A program made the translations under genes and the position numbers. From NCBI GenBank assembly GCA_031371195.1, contig JANMJD010000127.1, positions 1-7,973 on the forward strand: a DNA stretch of 7,973 nt. Direction: 5' to 3'. Origin of the DNA: JANMJD01 sp031371195 (GTDB lineage: Bacteria; Actinomycetota; Acidimicrobiia; Acidimicrobiales; Ilumatobacteraceae). How positions within the stretch are numbered: the first letter of the stretch is position 1; each line of letters opens with the position of its first letter. The notes beneath the pieces were generated by a model that made no database searches, was not told where the DNA came from, and worked only from the letters and a program-made list of their open reading frames with translations. Of this stretch, positions 1-5,376 are shown in pieces.

Positions 1-12
1 GTCGGTGGACAT
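1..12 (-). CDS. 5' end of next gene of the sugar-transport operon (partial, probable permease)
   Basis: Only four codons are visible, reading Met-Ser-Thr-Asp from an ATG at 12-10 and running off the left edge. The start is supported by a Shine-Dalgarno-like GGAAAG (26-21), 8 nt upstream of the ATG, and by a gap of only 16 nt after the stop of the sugar-binding lipoprotein gene. In CUT1 operons the binding-protein gene is usually followed by two permease genes, and neither is found elsewhere in the window. A MalF/UgpA-type permease is therefore the expected product, but this is inference from context and nothing in the four residues proves it. Confidence 0.5.
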
Positions 13-28
13 CAGTGGATCTTTCCGA

Positions 29-1402
29 TCAGCCTGCGAAGATGACTTTCTTCTGCTCTTCGACGCTCTTGAGGATCTCGGTGATCTTCGTCGGGTCATC
101 GAGGAAGTTGGCGATGGCGTCGCCCATGACCTTCGACGCGAACTCGGGGTTCGTGTCACGGTCGAGGAACTGGGCGATGTACTTCGCCGAGCCGACCAGT
201 TCGGCCGACTTCTTCTGCAGCGCCGAGTAGCCGGCCGTCGACGCCTTCGACGAGGCGGCAACCGACGACGGGTCGACGGCGAGGTACGCCTCTTGCGCTG
301 CCGCGGTGCCGAGGTAGCCGAGCAGCGCCTTGGCGGCGTCGGCGTTCTTCGGCTTGGCGGCCATCATGAAGCCGTCGATCGGGGCCTCTACCGCGTCCTG
401 GGCGTGGGCCGGATCGATCTCGGGGAACGGGAAGAAGTCGATGTCGTCGATGATCGCCTGCGCCGCGGGATCCTTGGCCGGGTCGAAGTTCGACGTGACG
501 AAGGTGCCGAGCAGATACATGCCGGCCTCCTTGGCGCCAAGCGCGTTGGCACCGTCCTGCCACGTCCGGCCGTTGGCGCCCGTCTGCTGGTGAGGCAGCA
601 GGGTCTCCCAGTTCTTGAACACCTTGGCGACCTCGGGCGAGGTCCAGTCCTTCTTGCCGGCCATCAGGTCGACGTGGAACTGGTAGCCGTTGGTACGCAG
701 GTTGATCATGTCGAACATGCCCATCTGCGGCCACTTGCCATCGTTGGCGGCGACGAGCGGGGTGATGCCGTCGGCCGTCATCTTGTCGGCGAGCTTGAGG
801 AACTCGTCCCAGGTCTTGGGAACGGTGTAGCCCTTGTCGGCGAAAACGCTCTTGCGGTAGTGCACCGCCCATGGGTAGTAGTACAGGGGCACGAAGTACT
901 GCTTGCCATCGTCGCCCGTCGCGGCGGTCTTGAAGCCGCCCGACAGCTCGCCGAGGTTCGCCCACACGTCCGACACGTCGCCGACGAGACCCTTGGCGGC
1001 GAAGAACCGCATGCGGTAGCCGGCGAACCAGCACATGACATCGTCGGGGTTCTGCAGGTACGTGGTGATGTTCTCCTGGTAGGAGTTGTGGTCGACCGTG
1101 TTGATCTTGACCGTGACGTCCTTGTTCGGGAATGCACCCATCATCGCCGCAATGGCGGCCTTCGGCTTCTCGTCGGAGTAGTTCGACCCGAAGGTGACCT
1201 CTCCCTTGGCCGCCGATGCGGCCGGAGCAGCCGCGGCGTCAGTGGTCTTGGCTGCGCTGCCAGAACTGCTCGACGAACCGCAGGCTGCGAGCACGGCGGC
1301 ACCGCCGGCGACGCCGGCCGCTCCGAGCAGGGCCTGGCGGCGGGAGATCAGTGAGAAACCGACCTCGCTCGGGCTGGGCGACGGCTGATAGTTATTCGAC
1401 AT
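29..1402 (-). CDS. Sugar ABC transporter substrate-binding lipoprotein (CUT1 family, Tat-type signal)
   Basis: The 457-residue product looks like an extracellular solute-binding protein family 1 member. It would be exported, anchored by lipid and deliver a sugar to an ABC importer. The N-terminus has twin arginines at 21-22 (SRRQALL), a hydrophobic stretch and a lipobox ending LAAC with Cys41. A Ser-rich linker (43-47) follows, so Tat export and lipidation of Cys41 are expected. The mature part has typical family-1 features: a YYYPWAVHYRKSVF segment, PKTWDEFLKLADK, and a Trp- and Phe-rich ligand lobe. The ATG at 1402 is chosen because GAGGGGGAG (1416-1408) lies 5 nt upstream and the signal peptide starts right after it. 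The frame stays open to 1537, but that extension overlaps the promoter. The gene diverges from a DeoR-type regulator. The ligand cannot be read from sequence; galactose or a galactoside is inferred from the galT-like gene nearby. Confidence 0.93.
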   Translation of the reverse strand: MSNNYQPSPSPSEVGFSLISRRQALLGAAGVAGGAAVLAACGSSSSSGSAAKTTDAAAAPAASAAKGEVTFGSNYSDEKPKAAIAAMMGAFPNKDVTVKINTVDHNSYQENITTYLQNPDDVMCWFAGYRMRFFAAKGLVGDVSDVWANLGELSGGFKTAATGDDGKQYFVPLYYYPWAVHYRKSVFADKGYTVPKTWDEFLKLADKMTADGITPLVAANDGKWPQMGMFDMINLRTNGYQFHVDLMAGKKDWTSPEVAKVFKNWETLLPHQQTGANGRTWQDGANALGAKEAGMYLLGTFVTSNFDPAKDPAAQAIIDDIDFFPFPEIDPAHAQDAVEAPIDGFMMAAKPKNADAAKALLGYLGTAAAQEAYLAVDPSSVAASSKASTAGYSALQKKSAELVGSAKYIAQFLDRDTNPEFASKVMGDAIANFLDDPTKITEILKSVEEQKKVIFAG

Positions 1403-1407
1403 TCGGG

Positions 1408-1416
1408 CTCCCCCTC
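1408..1416 (-). promoter_or_regulatory. Strong ribosome binding site of the substrate-binding protein gene
   Basis: On the minus strand GAGGGGGAG lies 5 nt before the ATG at 1402. It is the best Shine-Dalgarno match in the window and settles the start over the longer open frame. Most other genes here have weak sites or none, which suggests that this abundant binding protein is strongly translated. Confidence 0.8.
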
Positions 1417-1431
1417 GGAACACCTGTGACT

Positions 1432-1458
1432 CAACCGACGACTGACCGTCCTCGGTTG
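1432..1458 (-). promoter_or_regulatory. Hairpin in the 5' leader of the substrate-binding protein mRNA
   Basis: CAACCGA (1432-1438) and TCGGTTG (1452-1458) pair over 7 bp. After one mismatch (1439/1451), three further pairs (1440-1442 with 1448-1450) close a 5-nt loop. The hairpin lies between the predicted transcription start (about 1502) and the ribosome binding site (1416). No T-run follows it, so it is not a plain intrinsic terminator. A stabilising leader structure or a regulatory site are the likelier roles (inference). Confidence 0.5.
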
Positions 1459-1480
1459 GTGCTGGATCTTGCATCGGATT

Positions 1481-1501
1481 CTTCCGAGACGAACGCGGAA
1501 G
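1481..1501. repeat. Inverted repeat CTTCCG-9-CGGAAG near the lipoprotein-gene transcription start
   Basis: CTTCCG (1481-1486) and CGGAAG (1496-1501) form a perfect 6-bp inverted repeat with a 9-nt spacer. The right edge falls at about the predicted start of the lipoprotein-gene transcript. It could be an operator half-site pair or the first stem of the leader RNA. A chance match is possible. Confidence 0.35.
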
Positions 1502-1508
1502 TGTACGA

Positions 1509-1537
1509 AAAGTGACACGTTCGAACGCCCTTGTCAA
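1509..1537 (-). promoter_or_regulatory. Promoter of the substrate-binding protein gene
   Basis: The minus strand reads TTGACA (1537-1532), a 17-bp spacer, then CACTTT (1514-1509). The -35 matches the sigma-70 consensus exactly and the -10 matches at key positions. Transcription would start near 1502, giving a leader of about 100 nt. A perfect palindrome, CGTTCGAACG (1518-1527), sits in the spacer, where a bound repressor would block polymerase. Confidence 0.6.
1518..1527. promoter_or_regulatory. Palindrome CGTTCGAACG in the promoter spacer (candidate operator)
   Basis: This is a perfect 10-bp palindrome located between the -35 and -10 boxes of the lipoprotein-gene promoter. Many DeoR-family operators contain TTCG-type cores (family knowledge), and this palindrome contains TTCGAA. 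The regulator gene is the divergent neighbour, so autoregulation plus control of the transporter is plausible. Binding is inferred. Confidence 0.4.
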
Positions 1538-1545
1538 GGTGAACT

Positions 1546-1576
1546 ACACGAAATCCACCGAATTCCGTGTTGGATT
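1546..1576. promoter_or_regulatory. Overlapping inverted repeats between the divergent promoters (candidate operator)
   Basis: ACACGAAAT (1546-1554) and ATTCCGTGT (1562-1570) form an inverted repeat matching at 8 of 9 positions with a 7-bp spacer. Overlapping it, AATCCA (1552-1557) and TGGATT (1571-1576) form a perfect 6-bp repeat with a 13-bp spacer. Both lie exactly between the two outward-facing -35 boxes (1532-1537 and 1580-1585). The hexamer ACGAAA recurs at 1505-1510 and 1548-1553, 43 bp apart, or about four helical turns. The neighbouring DeoR-type protein is the natural candidate ligand. Confidence 0.5.
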
Positions 1577-1579
1577 GTG

Positions 1580-1608
1580 TTGACTTGCGGCGCTGGATGG
1601 GGCACCCT
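1580..1608 (+). promoter_or_regulatory. Promoter of the DeoR-type regulator gene (leaderless transcript predicted)
   Basis: TTGACT (1580-1585), a 17-bp spacer and CACCCT (1603-1608) make a sigma-70-like promoter. The next 7 nt lead directly to the GTG start at 1616, so the transcript would begin at or next to the start codon. No good Shine-Dalgarno sequence precedes the GTG, which fits leaderless translation, a common mode in actinobacteria. The -10 box is poor, so confidence is moderate. Confidence 0.5.
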
Positions 1609-1615
1609 ACCCACT

Positions 1616-2482
1616 GTGACCGAACACGATGTCGTAACCGAGCTGAGTGCTGCCGGTCTGTCGACGCGCGTTCTTGCCCGTCATCGGCAGGATTTGATCC
1701 TCGGCGAGGTGACCGAACGGGGCTCGGTCCGGGTCAGCGAGCTGACGGCGATGCTCGGCGTATCGGACATGACGATCCGCCGCGACCTCGACGTGCTCGC
1801 CGGAGCCGGCCTGGTCCAGAAGGTCCATGGCGGGGCCACGGCACTCCTCGACCGACGCTCGACCGACGAGCCGGGGTTCGAGGCCAAGTCGCACCAGCAG
1901 CCCGACGAGAAGCAGGCGATCGCGGCCACGGCTGCCGCGATGGTCCGACCGGGTACGGCGATCGGGGTGACCGCCGGAACGACGACGTGGCAGTTCGCCC
2001 GGGAACTCGCCGACATCCCCGATCTCGTGGTCGTCACCAACTCGCTCCCCGTGGCCGAAGTGCTGCGGGCCCAGGGTCGCTCCGACTCCAGCGTGGTCAT
2101 CACCGGTGGCACCCGTACGCCCTCCGATGCCCTCGTCGGGCCCGTCGCCTGCGCTGCGTTGCGCACGCTGCACCTCGACCAGGTGTTCATGGGGGTGCAC
2201 GGGATGGAGGTGCGCAGCGGCTTCACCACACCCAACCTGAATGAGGCGGAAACCAACCGGGTCTTCGCCGGGGCGGCCCAACGGCTGGTCGTTCTGGCGG
2301 ATCATACAAAATGGGGAATCATCGGCTTGAGTACGATCGTGCCCCTCGTCGACGCCGATGTCGTCGTCACCGACCGACACATCTCCGCCGATGCCCGCAC
2401 GGCGCTGTTGGAGCGCTGCGACGTCGTGGTCGCCGAACCCGTCGACACCCAACCCCTGCTCCACCAGAGAAAGACGAGCTGA
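1616..2482 (+). CDS. DeoR/GlpR-family transcriptional regulator of sugar metabolism
   Basis: The 288-residue protein has the standard two-part layout. The N-terminal winged helix-turn-helix spans about residues 23-80: HRQDLILGEVTERGSVRVSE, then LGVSDMTIRRDL as recognition helix, then VQKVHGGA. The C-terminal sugar-phosphate sensor fold (about 98-260) shows GTTTWQFAREL, VVTNSLPVAEVL, the ITGGT loop and LADHTKWG. Members usually repress sugar operons and are released by a phosphorylated sugar. The GTG at 1616 is preferred because it sits 7 nt after a -10-like box; the open frame begins at 1469, but that part overlaps the control region. About 22 residues precede the usual DeoR start, so the true start could be slightly different. 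The ABC ATPase gene follows after 2 nt. Its likely targets are its own operon and the divergent lipoprotein gene; the effector is unknown. Confidence 0.92.
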   Translation: MTEHDVVTELSAAGLSTRVLARHRQDLILGEVTERGSVRVSELTAMLGVSDMTIRRDLDVLAGAGLVQKVHGGATALLDRRSTDEPGFEAKSHQQPDEKQAIAATAAAMVRPGTAIGVTAGTTTWQFARELADIPDLVVVTNSLPVAEVLRAQGRSDSSVVITGGTRTPSDALVGPVACAALRTLHLDQVFMGVHGMEVRSGFTTPNLNEAETNRVFAGAAQRLVVLADHTKWGIIGLSTIVPLVDADVVVTDRHISADARTALLERCDVVVAEPVDTQPLLHQRKTS

Positions 2483-2484
2483 CC

Positions 2485-3567
2485 ATGGCAACCGTGCACT
2501 TCGACGCGGCCACGCGCATCTACCCGGGACTCACGCGGCCCGCCGTCGACGCACTCGACCTGGAAATAGCCGACGGTGAGTTCCTCGTGCTGGTGGGTCC
2601 GTCGGGTTGCGGCAAATCCACGACACTGCGCATGCTGGCCGGGCTCGAGCCGATCGATGCCGGCCGCGTGCACATCGGCGACCGCGATGTGACCTTCCTG
2701 ACCCCCGGCGATCGCGATATCGCCATGGTCTTCCAGAGTTATGCGCTCTACCCGCATATGACGGTGGCCGAGAACATCGGGTTCCACCTGAAGATCAAGA
2801 AGGTGCCCAAAGACGAGATCGTCAGCCGCGTCGCCGACGCCGCCAAGATCCTCGACCTCGAGGACTACCTCGATCGAAAGCCGGCGAAGCTGTCGGGAGG
2901 GCAGCGACAACGCGTCGCCATGGGCCGCGCCATCGTGCGCCAGCCGCAGGTCTTCCTGATGGACGAGCCGCTGTCCAACCTCGACGCCAAGTTGCGGGTG
3001 CAGACCCGCACGCAAATCGCATCGCTGCAACGCCGGCTGGGCGTGACCACGGTCTACGTCACCCACGACCAGGTGGAGGCGATGACGATGGGCGATCGCG
3101 TCGCTGTGCTCAAGGACGGACTGTTGCAGCAGTGCGCGAGTCCTCGCGAGCTGTTCACCCGCCCCGCCAACATCTTCGTCGCCGGGTTCATCGGCTCACC
3201 GGCGATGAACCTCCTCGCCGCCCGGCGAGTCGGTGATGCCGCTACCGTCGGCGACTACACCTTGGCCCTGAGCCCGGCCCAGCAAGCGGCACTGACGTCG
3301 GAGCGGGTGACCATCGGCGTGCGGCCCGAATCGATGACGATCGGCTCGGATGAGACGTCGTCGATCCCGGTGACCATCAATGTGGTCGAGGAACTGGGCT
3401 CGGATTCGTTCCTGTACTGCACGTCGGATCTGGCCGATGCCACCCCGGTCGTCGTCCGCCAGGACGGCCTGAGCAGCCATATCGCCGGCGGGAAGGTCCG
3501 ACTTGTTCCGGCGGCCGGCGCCATCCACCTCTTCGACACCGACTCGGGCAACCGCCTCCCTGATTGA
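2485..3567 (+). CDS. Sugar ABC transporter ATP-binding protein (MsmK/UgpC/MalK type)
   Basis: This 360-residue ATPase would power a CUT1 sugar importer from the cytoplasmic face of the membrane. All nucleotide-binding motifs are intact: Walker A GPSGCGKST (38-46), Q-loop Gln84, signature LSGGQ (136-140), Walker B VFLMDEP (156-162), D-loop SNLDAK (164-169) and H-loop His194. After GFIGSPAMNL (235-244) comes a C-terminal OB-type regulatory domain of the MalK class, with a VRPE motif, so the length is normal for the family. The ATG at 2485 lies 2 nt after the regulator stop and begins the conserved N-terminus; the ribosome site (GAGAAAG) is weak, which suggests translational coupling. No permease is on this strand. 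Its partners are probably encoded after the lipoprotein gene to the left. Such ATPases sometimes serve several importers. Confidence 0.95.
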   Translation: MATVHFDAATRIYPGLTRPAVDALDLEIADGEFLVLVGPSGCGKSTTLRMLAGLEPIDAGRVHIGDRDVTFLTPGDRDIAMVFQSYALYPHMTVAENIGFHLKIKKVPKDEIVSRVADAAKILDLEDYLDRKPAKLSGGQRQRVAMGRAIVRQPQVFLMDEPLSNLDAKLRVQTRTQIASLQRRLGVTTVYVTHDQVEAMTMGDRVAVLKDGLLQQCASPRELFTRPANIFVAGFIGSPAMNLLAARRVGDAATVGDYTLALSPAQQAALTSERVTIGVRPESMTIGSDETSSIPVTINVVEELGSDSFLYCTSDLADATPVVVRQDGLSSHIAGGKVRLVPAAGAIHLFDTDSGNRLPD

Positions 3568-3585
3568 TCCGAGCACTGTCCTCAC

Positions 3586-4473
3586 GTGAGCGAACCAACC
3601 CCCCAGCACGACCGCCGGTACGACCCGTATGCCGATGTCGTCGTGCACGTCGTCGGCTCCCGCCAGGGCCGACCAAATCTGCCGGTCCAGGGATGCCCCT
3701 TCTGCCCAGGCGGTCTCGAAGCTCCCGAACCGTATGACGTGCGCTGGTTTCCCAACCGCTGGCCGGCCATGCCCGGCGATCGATGCGAGGTCGTGCTGTA
3801 CACCCCCGAGCACGACGCGACGTTCTGGTCGCTGGGCCGCGACGGCGCCCGCAAGGTCGTCGACCTGTGGGCGTTGCGCACGGCCGCGCTCGGTGCCCGC
3901 GACGACGTGGACTACGTGCTGGTGTTCGAGAACCGCGGGCCCGAGGTGGGCGCCACGATCCCCCACCCCCATGGTCAGATCTATGCCTACGACCACGTGC
4001 CGAAGCGTCCGGCGACGCTGGTGGCCAACGGCTGGCTCCCCGACTGCGATCCGGCCGAGCGTTTGCTCGCCGACCAGTACGGCTGGCGGGCGTGGGTGCC
4101 GCACGCTGCAGTGTTCCCCGTGGCGATCACGATCGCCCCGGTGGCACGCCGACCCGATCTCCCCTCGCTGAACGCCGAGGAACGCGACGGCCTGGCCCAG
4201 ATGCTCATCGACGTGTTCGCAGCGATGGACCGGATGTGGGGCCGGCCGATGCCGTACATGATGTGGTTCAACCAGCAACCGACCCGGCCGGTCCCTCAGC
4301 TGGGTGACGCCGTGGCGAGCGACGACAGCTGGATGAACGTCGAGATCGTCTCCCCGTGGCGGGCTCCCGGTGTGCAGCGCCACATCGCGGCGGCAGAGGT
4401 GGCCTGCGGCGAGTACTTCAATCCGGTGATCCCGGAGATGATCGCCGAGCAGCTACGCGCCGTCTGGCGCTGA
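3586..4473 (+). CDS. galT: Galactose-1-phosphate uridylyltransferase-like protein (divergent, short form)
   Basis: The 295-residue protein belongs to the GalT branch of the HIT superfamily. GalT exchanges UMP between UDP-glucose and galactose-1-phosphate in the Leloir pathway. The active-site HPHGQ is at 127-131, with His129 as the expected uridylylated residue; VFENRGPEVG (113-122) precedes it. Zinc ligands corresponding to E. coli Cys52, Cys55, His115 and His164 can be matched to Cys37, Cys40, His76 and His127. The E. coli iron-site histidines 281, 296 and 298 appear replaced (Phe228 and the NVEIV segment), by my alignment from memory. The protein is about 50 residues shorter than E. coli GalT, and its N-terminus departs from the usual DPLTGEW motif. 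The GTG at 3586 lacks a Shine-Dalgarno site; the gap after the ATPase gene is 18 nt. Position in the sugar operon supports a sugar-1-phosphate substrate, but galactose itself is not proven. The 3' end overlaps lgt by 21 bp. Confidence 0.85.
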   Translation: MSEPTPQHDRRYDPYADVVVHVVGSRQGRPNLPVQGCPFCPGGLEAPEPYDVRWFPNRWPAMPGDRCEVVLYTPEHDATFWSLGRDGARKVVDLWALRTAALGARDDVDYVLVFENRGPEVGATIPHPHGQIYAYDHVPKRPATLVANGWLPDCDPAERLLADQYGWRAWVPHAAVFPVAITIAPVARRPDLPSLNAEERDGLAQMLIDVFAAMDRMWGRPMPYMMWFNQQPTRPVPQLGDAVASDDSWMNVEIVSPWRAPGVQRHIAAAEVACGEYFNPVIPEMIAEQLRAVWR

Positions 4474-4483
4474 CAGCTGCTCG
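4446..4483. terminator. Two-part stem-loop across the overlapping 3' ends of galT and lgt (candidate bidirectional terminator)
   Basis: CGAGCAGCT (4446-4454) pairs perfectly with AGCTGCTCG (4475-4483) over 9 bp. Inside, GCGCC (4457-4461) pairs with GGCGC (4466-4470) around the tetraloop GTCT, separated from the outer stem by a small internal loop. The galT stop (4471-4473) lies in the internal loop and the lgt stop (4455-4453) at the edge of the outer stem. No T-run follows on either strand, so it would be a U-less terminator or a 3'-end stabiliser. Confidence 0.55.
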
Positions 4484-5376
4484 TCGTCGATCGCGCTGCC
4501 GATCTCCGGCGCTGTCTCCTCCTCAGTGCCGACCTCATCGGACGAGGACGAGGACGGGGCGACCGAGCCGCGGCGAGCCGTCGCCACCAGGTACCCGACG
4601 GCACCGGTGAACACGAGGATCGATACCCAACTGTTGATCCGCAACCCGGCGATCTTCTTCGCCTCGTCGATGCGCAACGACTCGACGAGGAAGCGCAACG
4701 CAGCGTAGCCGGCGAGGTACCAGGCCATCAACCGTCCGGTACGCGAGCGCGACCGGTTGCCGAGCCAGATCAGCAGACCGCAGAGGACGAAGTTGCCGAG
4801 CGACTCGTAGAGGAATGTCGGGTGGAACGTCGTTCCCGGCGGATAGTTGCCGGCCTGGCGGGCGATGGCCTCGTCGACCCTCAACGCCCATGGGAGAGTT
4901 GTCGGGCGGCCGAACAGCTCCTGGTTCCACCAGTTCCCCCATCGACCGATCGCCTGGGCCAGCGGAATGGCTGGGACCGCGGCGTGAATGGCCGGTGACA
5001 CCGCCAGTCCTCGCTTGCGAACACGCCAGATACCCACGAAGATGCCGGCGAGCAATCCCCCGGGAATGCCGAGCCCGCCGTTCCAGACGGCGAAGATGCG
5101 TAACGGATTGTCGGAGAACTCCGAACTCCAACTCGTGATCACGTGGTACAGCCGAGCTCCGAGAATGCCGGCGACCACGGCCCACATCGTGATCGAGGAG
5201 GCGTCCTCCTTGGTCCCCGTCGATGTCTGCTCCAACCGCCGACCGAACAGCCACGAAGCGGCGATCACCCCCAGCGCGATCATCAGCCCATAGGCACGCA
5301 GTTGAAATGGGCCGATATGGATGGCATTTGAACTCGGGCCGGGGATCGAGCCGAATAGGACGGCGAACACGTTCAC
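4453..5376 (-). CDS. lgt: Prolipoprotein diacylglyceryl transferase
   Basis: Lgt transfers diacylglycerol from phosphatidylglycerol to the lipobox cysteine of prolipoproteins, in the cytoplasmic membrane. The 307-residue protein has the family signature GRWGNWWNQELFG (144-156), the N-terminal RAYGL (27-31), HPTFLYES (185-192) and RFLVESLR (228-235). Hydrophobic segments are visible near 28-45, 62-80, 105-117, 194-206 and 252-266. At the site of E. coli His103 the protein reads GLGIPGG with Pro105; actinobacterial Lgts often vary here. A Ser/Glu/Asp-rich tail (about 273-307) is probably disordered. The GTG at 5376 overlaps the upstream hydrolase stop as GTGA, suggesting coupled translation. 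The binding lipoprotein in this window, with Cys41, is a likely client. The tail's coding sequence overlaps the end of galT. Confidence 0.96.
   Translation of the reverse strand: MNVFAVLFGSIPGPSSNAIHIGPFQLRAYGLMIALGVIAASWLFGRRLEQTSTGTKEDASSITMWAVVAGILGARLYHVITSWSSEFSDNPLRIFAVWNGGLGIPGGLLAGIFVGIWRVRKRGLAVSPAIHAAVPAIPLAQAIGRWGNWWNQELFGRPTTLPWALRVDEAIARQAGNYPPGTTFHPTFLYESLGNFVLCGLLIWLGNRSRSRTGRLMAWYLAGYAALRFLVESLRIDEAKKIAGLRINSWVSILVFTGAVGYLVATARRGSVAPSSSSSDEVGTEEETAPEIGSAIDDEQLSAPDGA

Noticed and set aside
5..1354. Long open frame of about 449 codons on the plus strand
   Set aside because: It lies antisense to the sugar-binding protein gene. Its product is a low-complexity Arg/Gly/Val/Leu-rich string with no domain, a usual shadow in GC-rich DNA.
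1403..1537. N-terminal extension of the sugar-binding protein by 45 residues
   Set aside because: It covers the predicted promoter and leader hairpin, comes before a good signal peptide, and the start at 1402 has a strong ribosome site.
1469..1615. Extension of the DeoR-type regulator by 49 residues
   Set aside because: The stretch overlaps both promoters and the inverted repeats and does not resemble the family; the GTG at 1616 fits the promoter.
1607..2491. Open frame of 294 codons antisense to the regulator
   Set aside because: No recognisable motif; it mirrors the codon structure of the well-supported DeoR gene.
3196..4383. Open frame of 395 codons on the minus strand
   Set aside because: It runs antisense across the end of the ATPase gene and most of galT. 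It has no domain and its composition is typical of a shadow frame.
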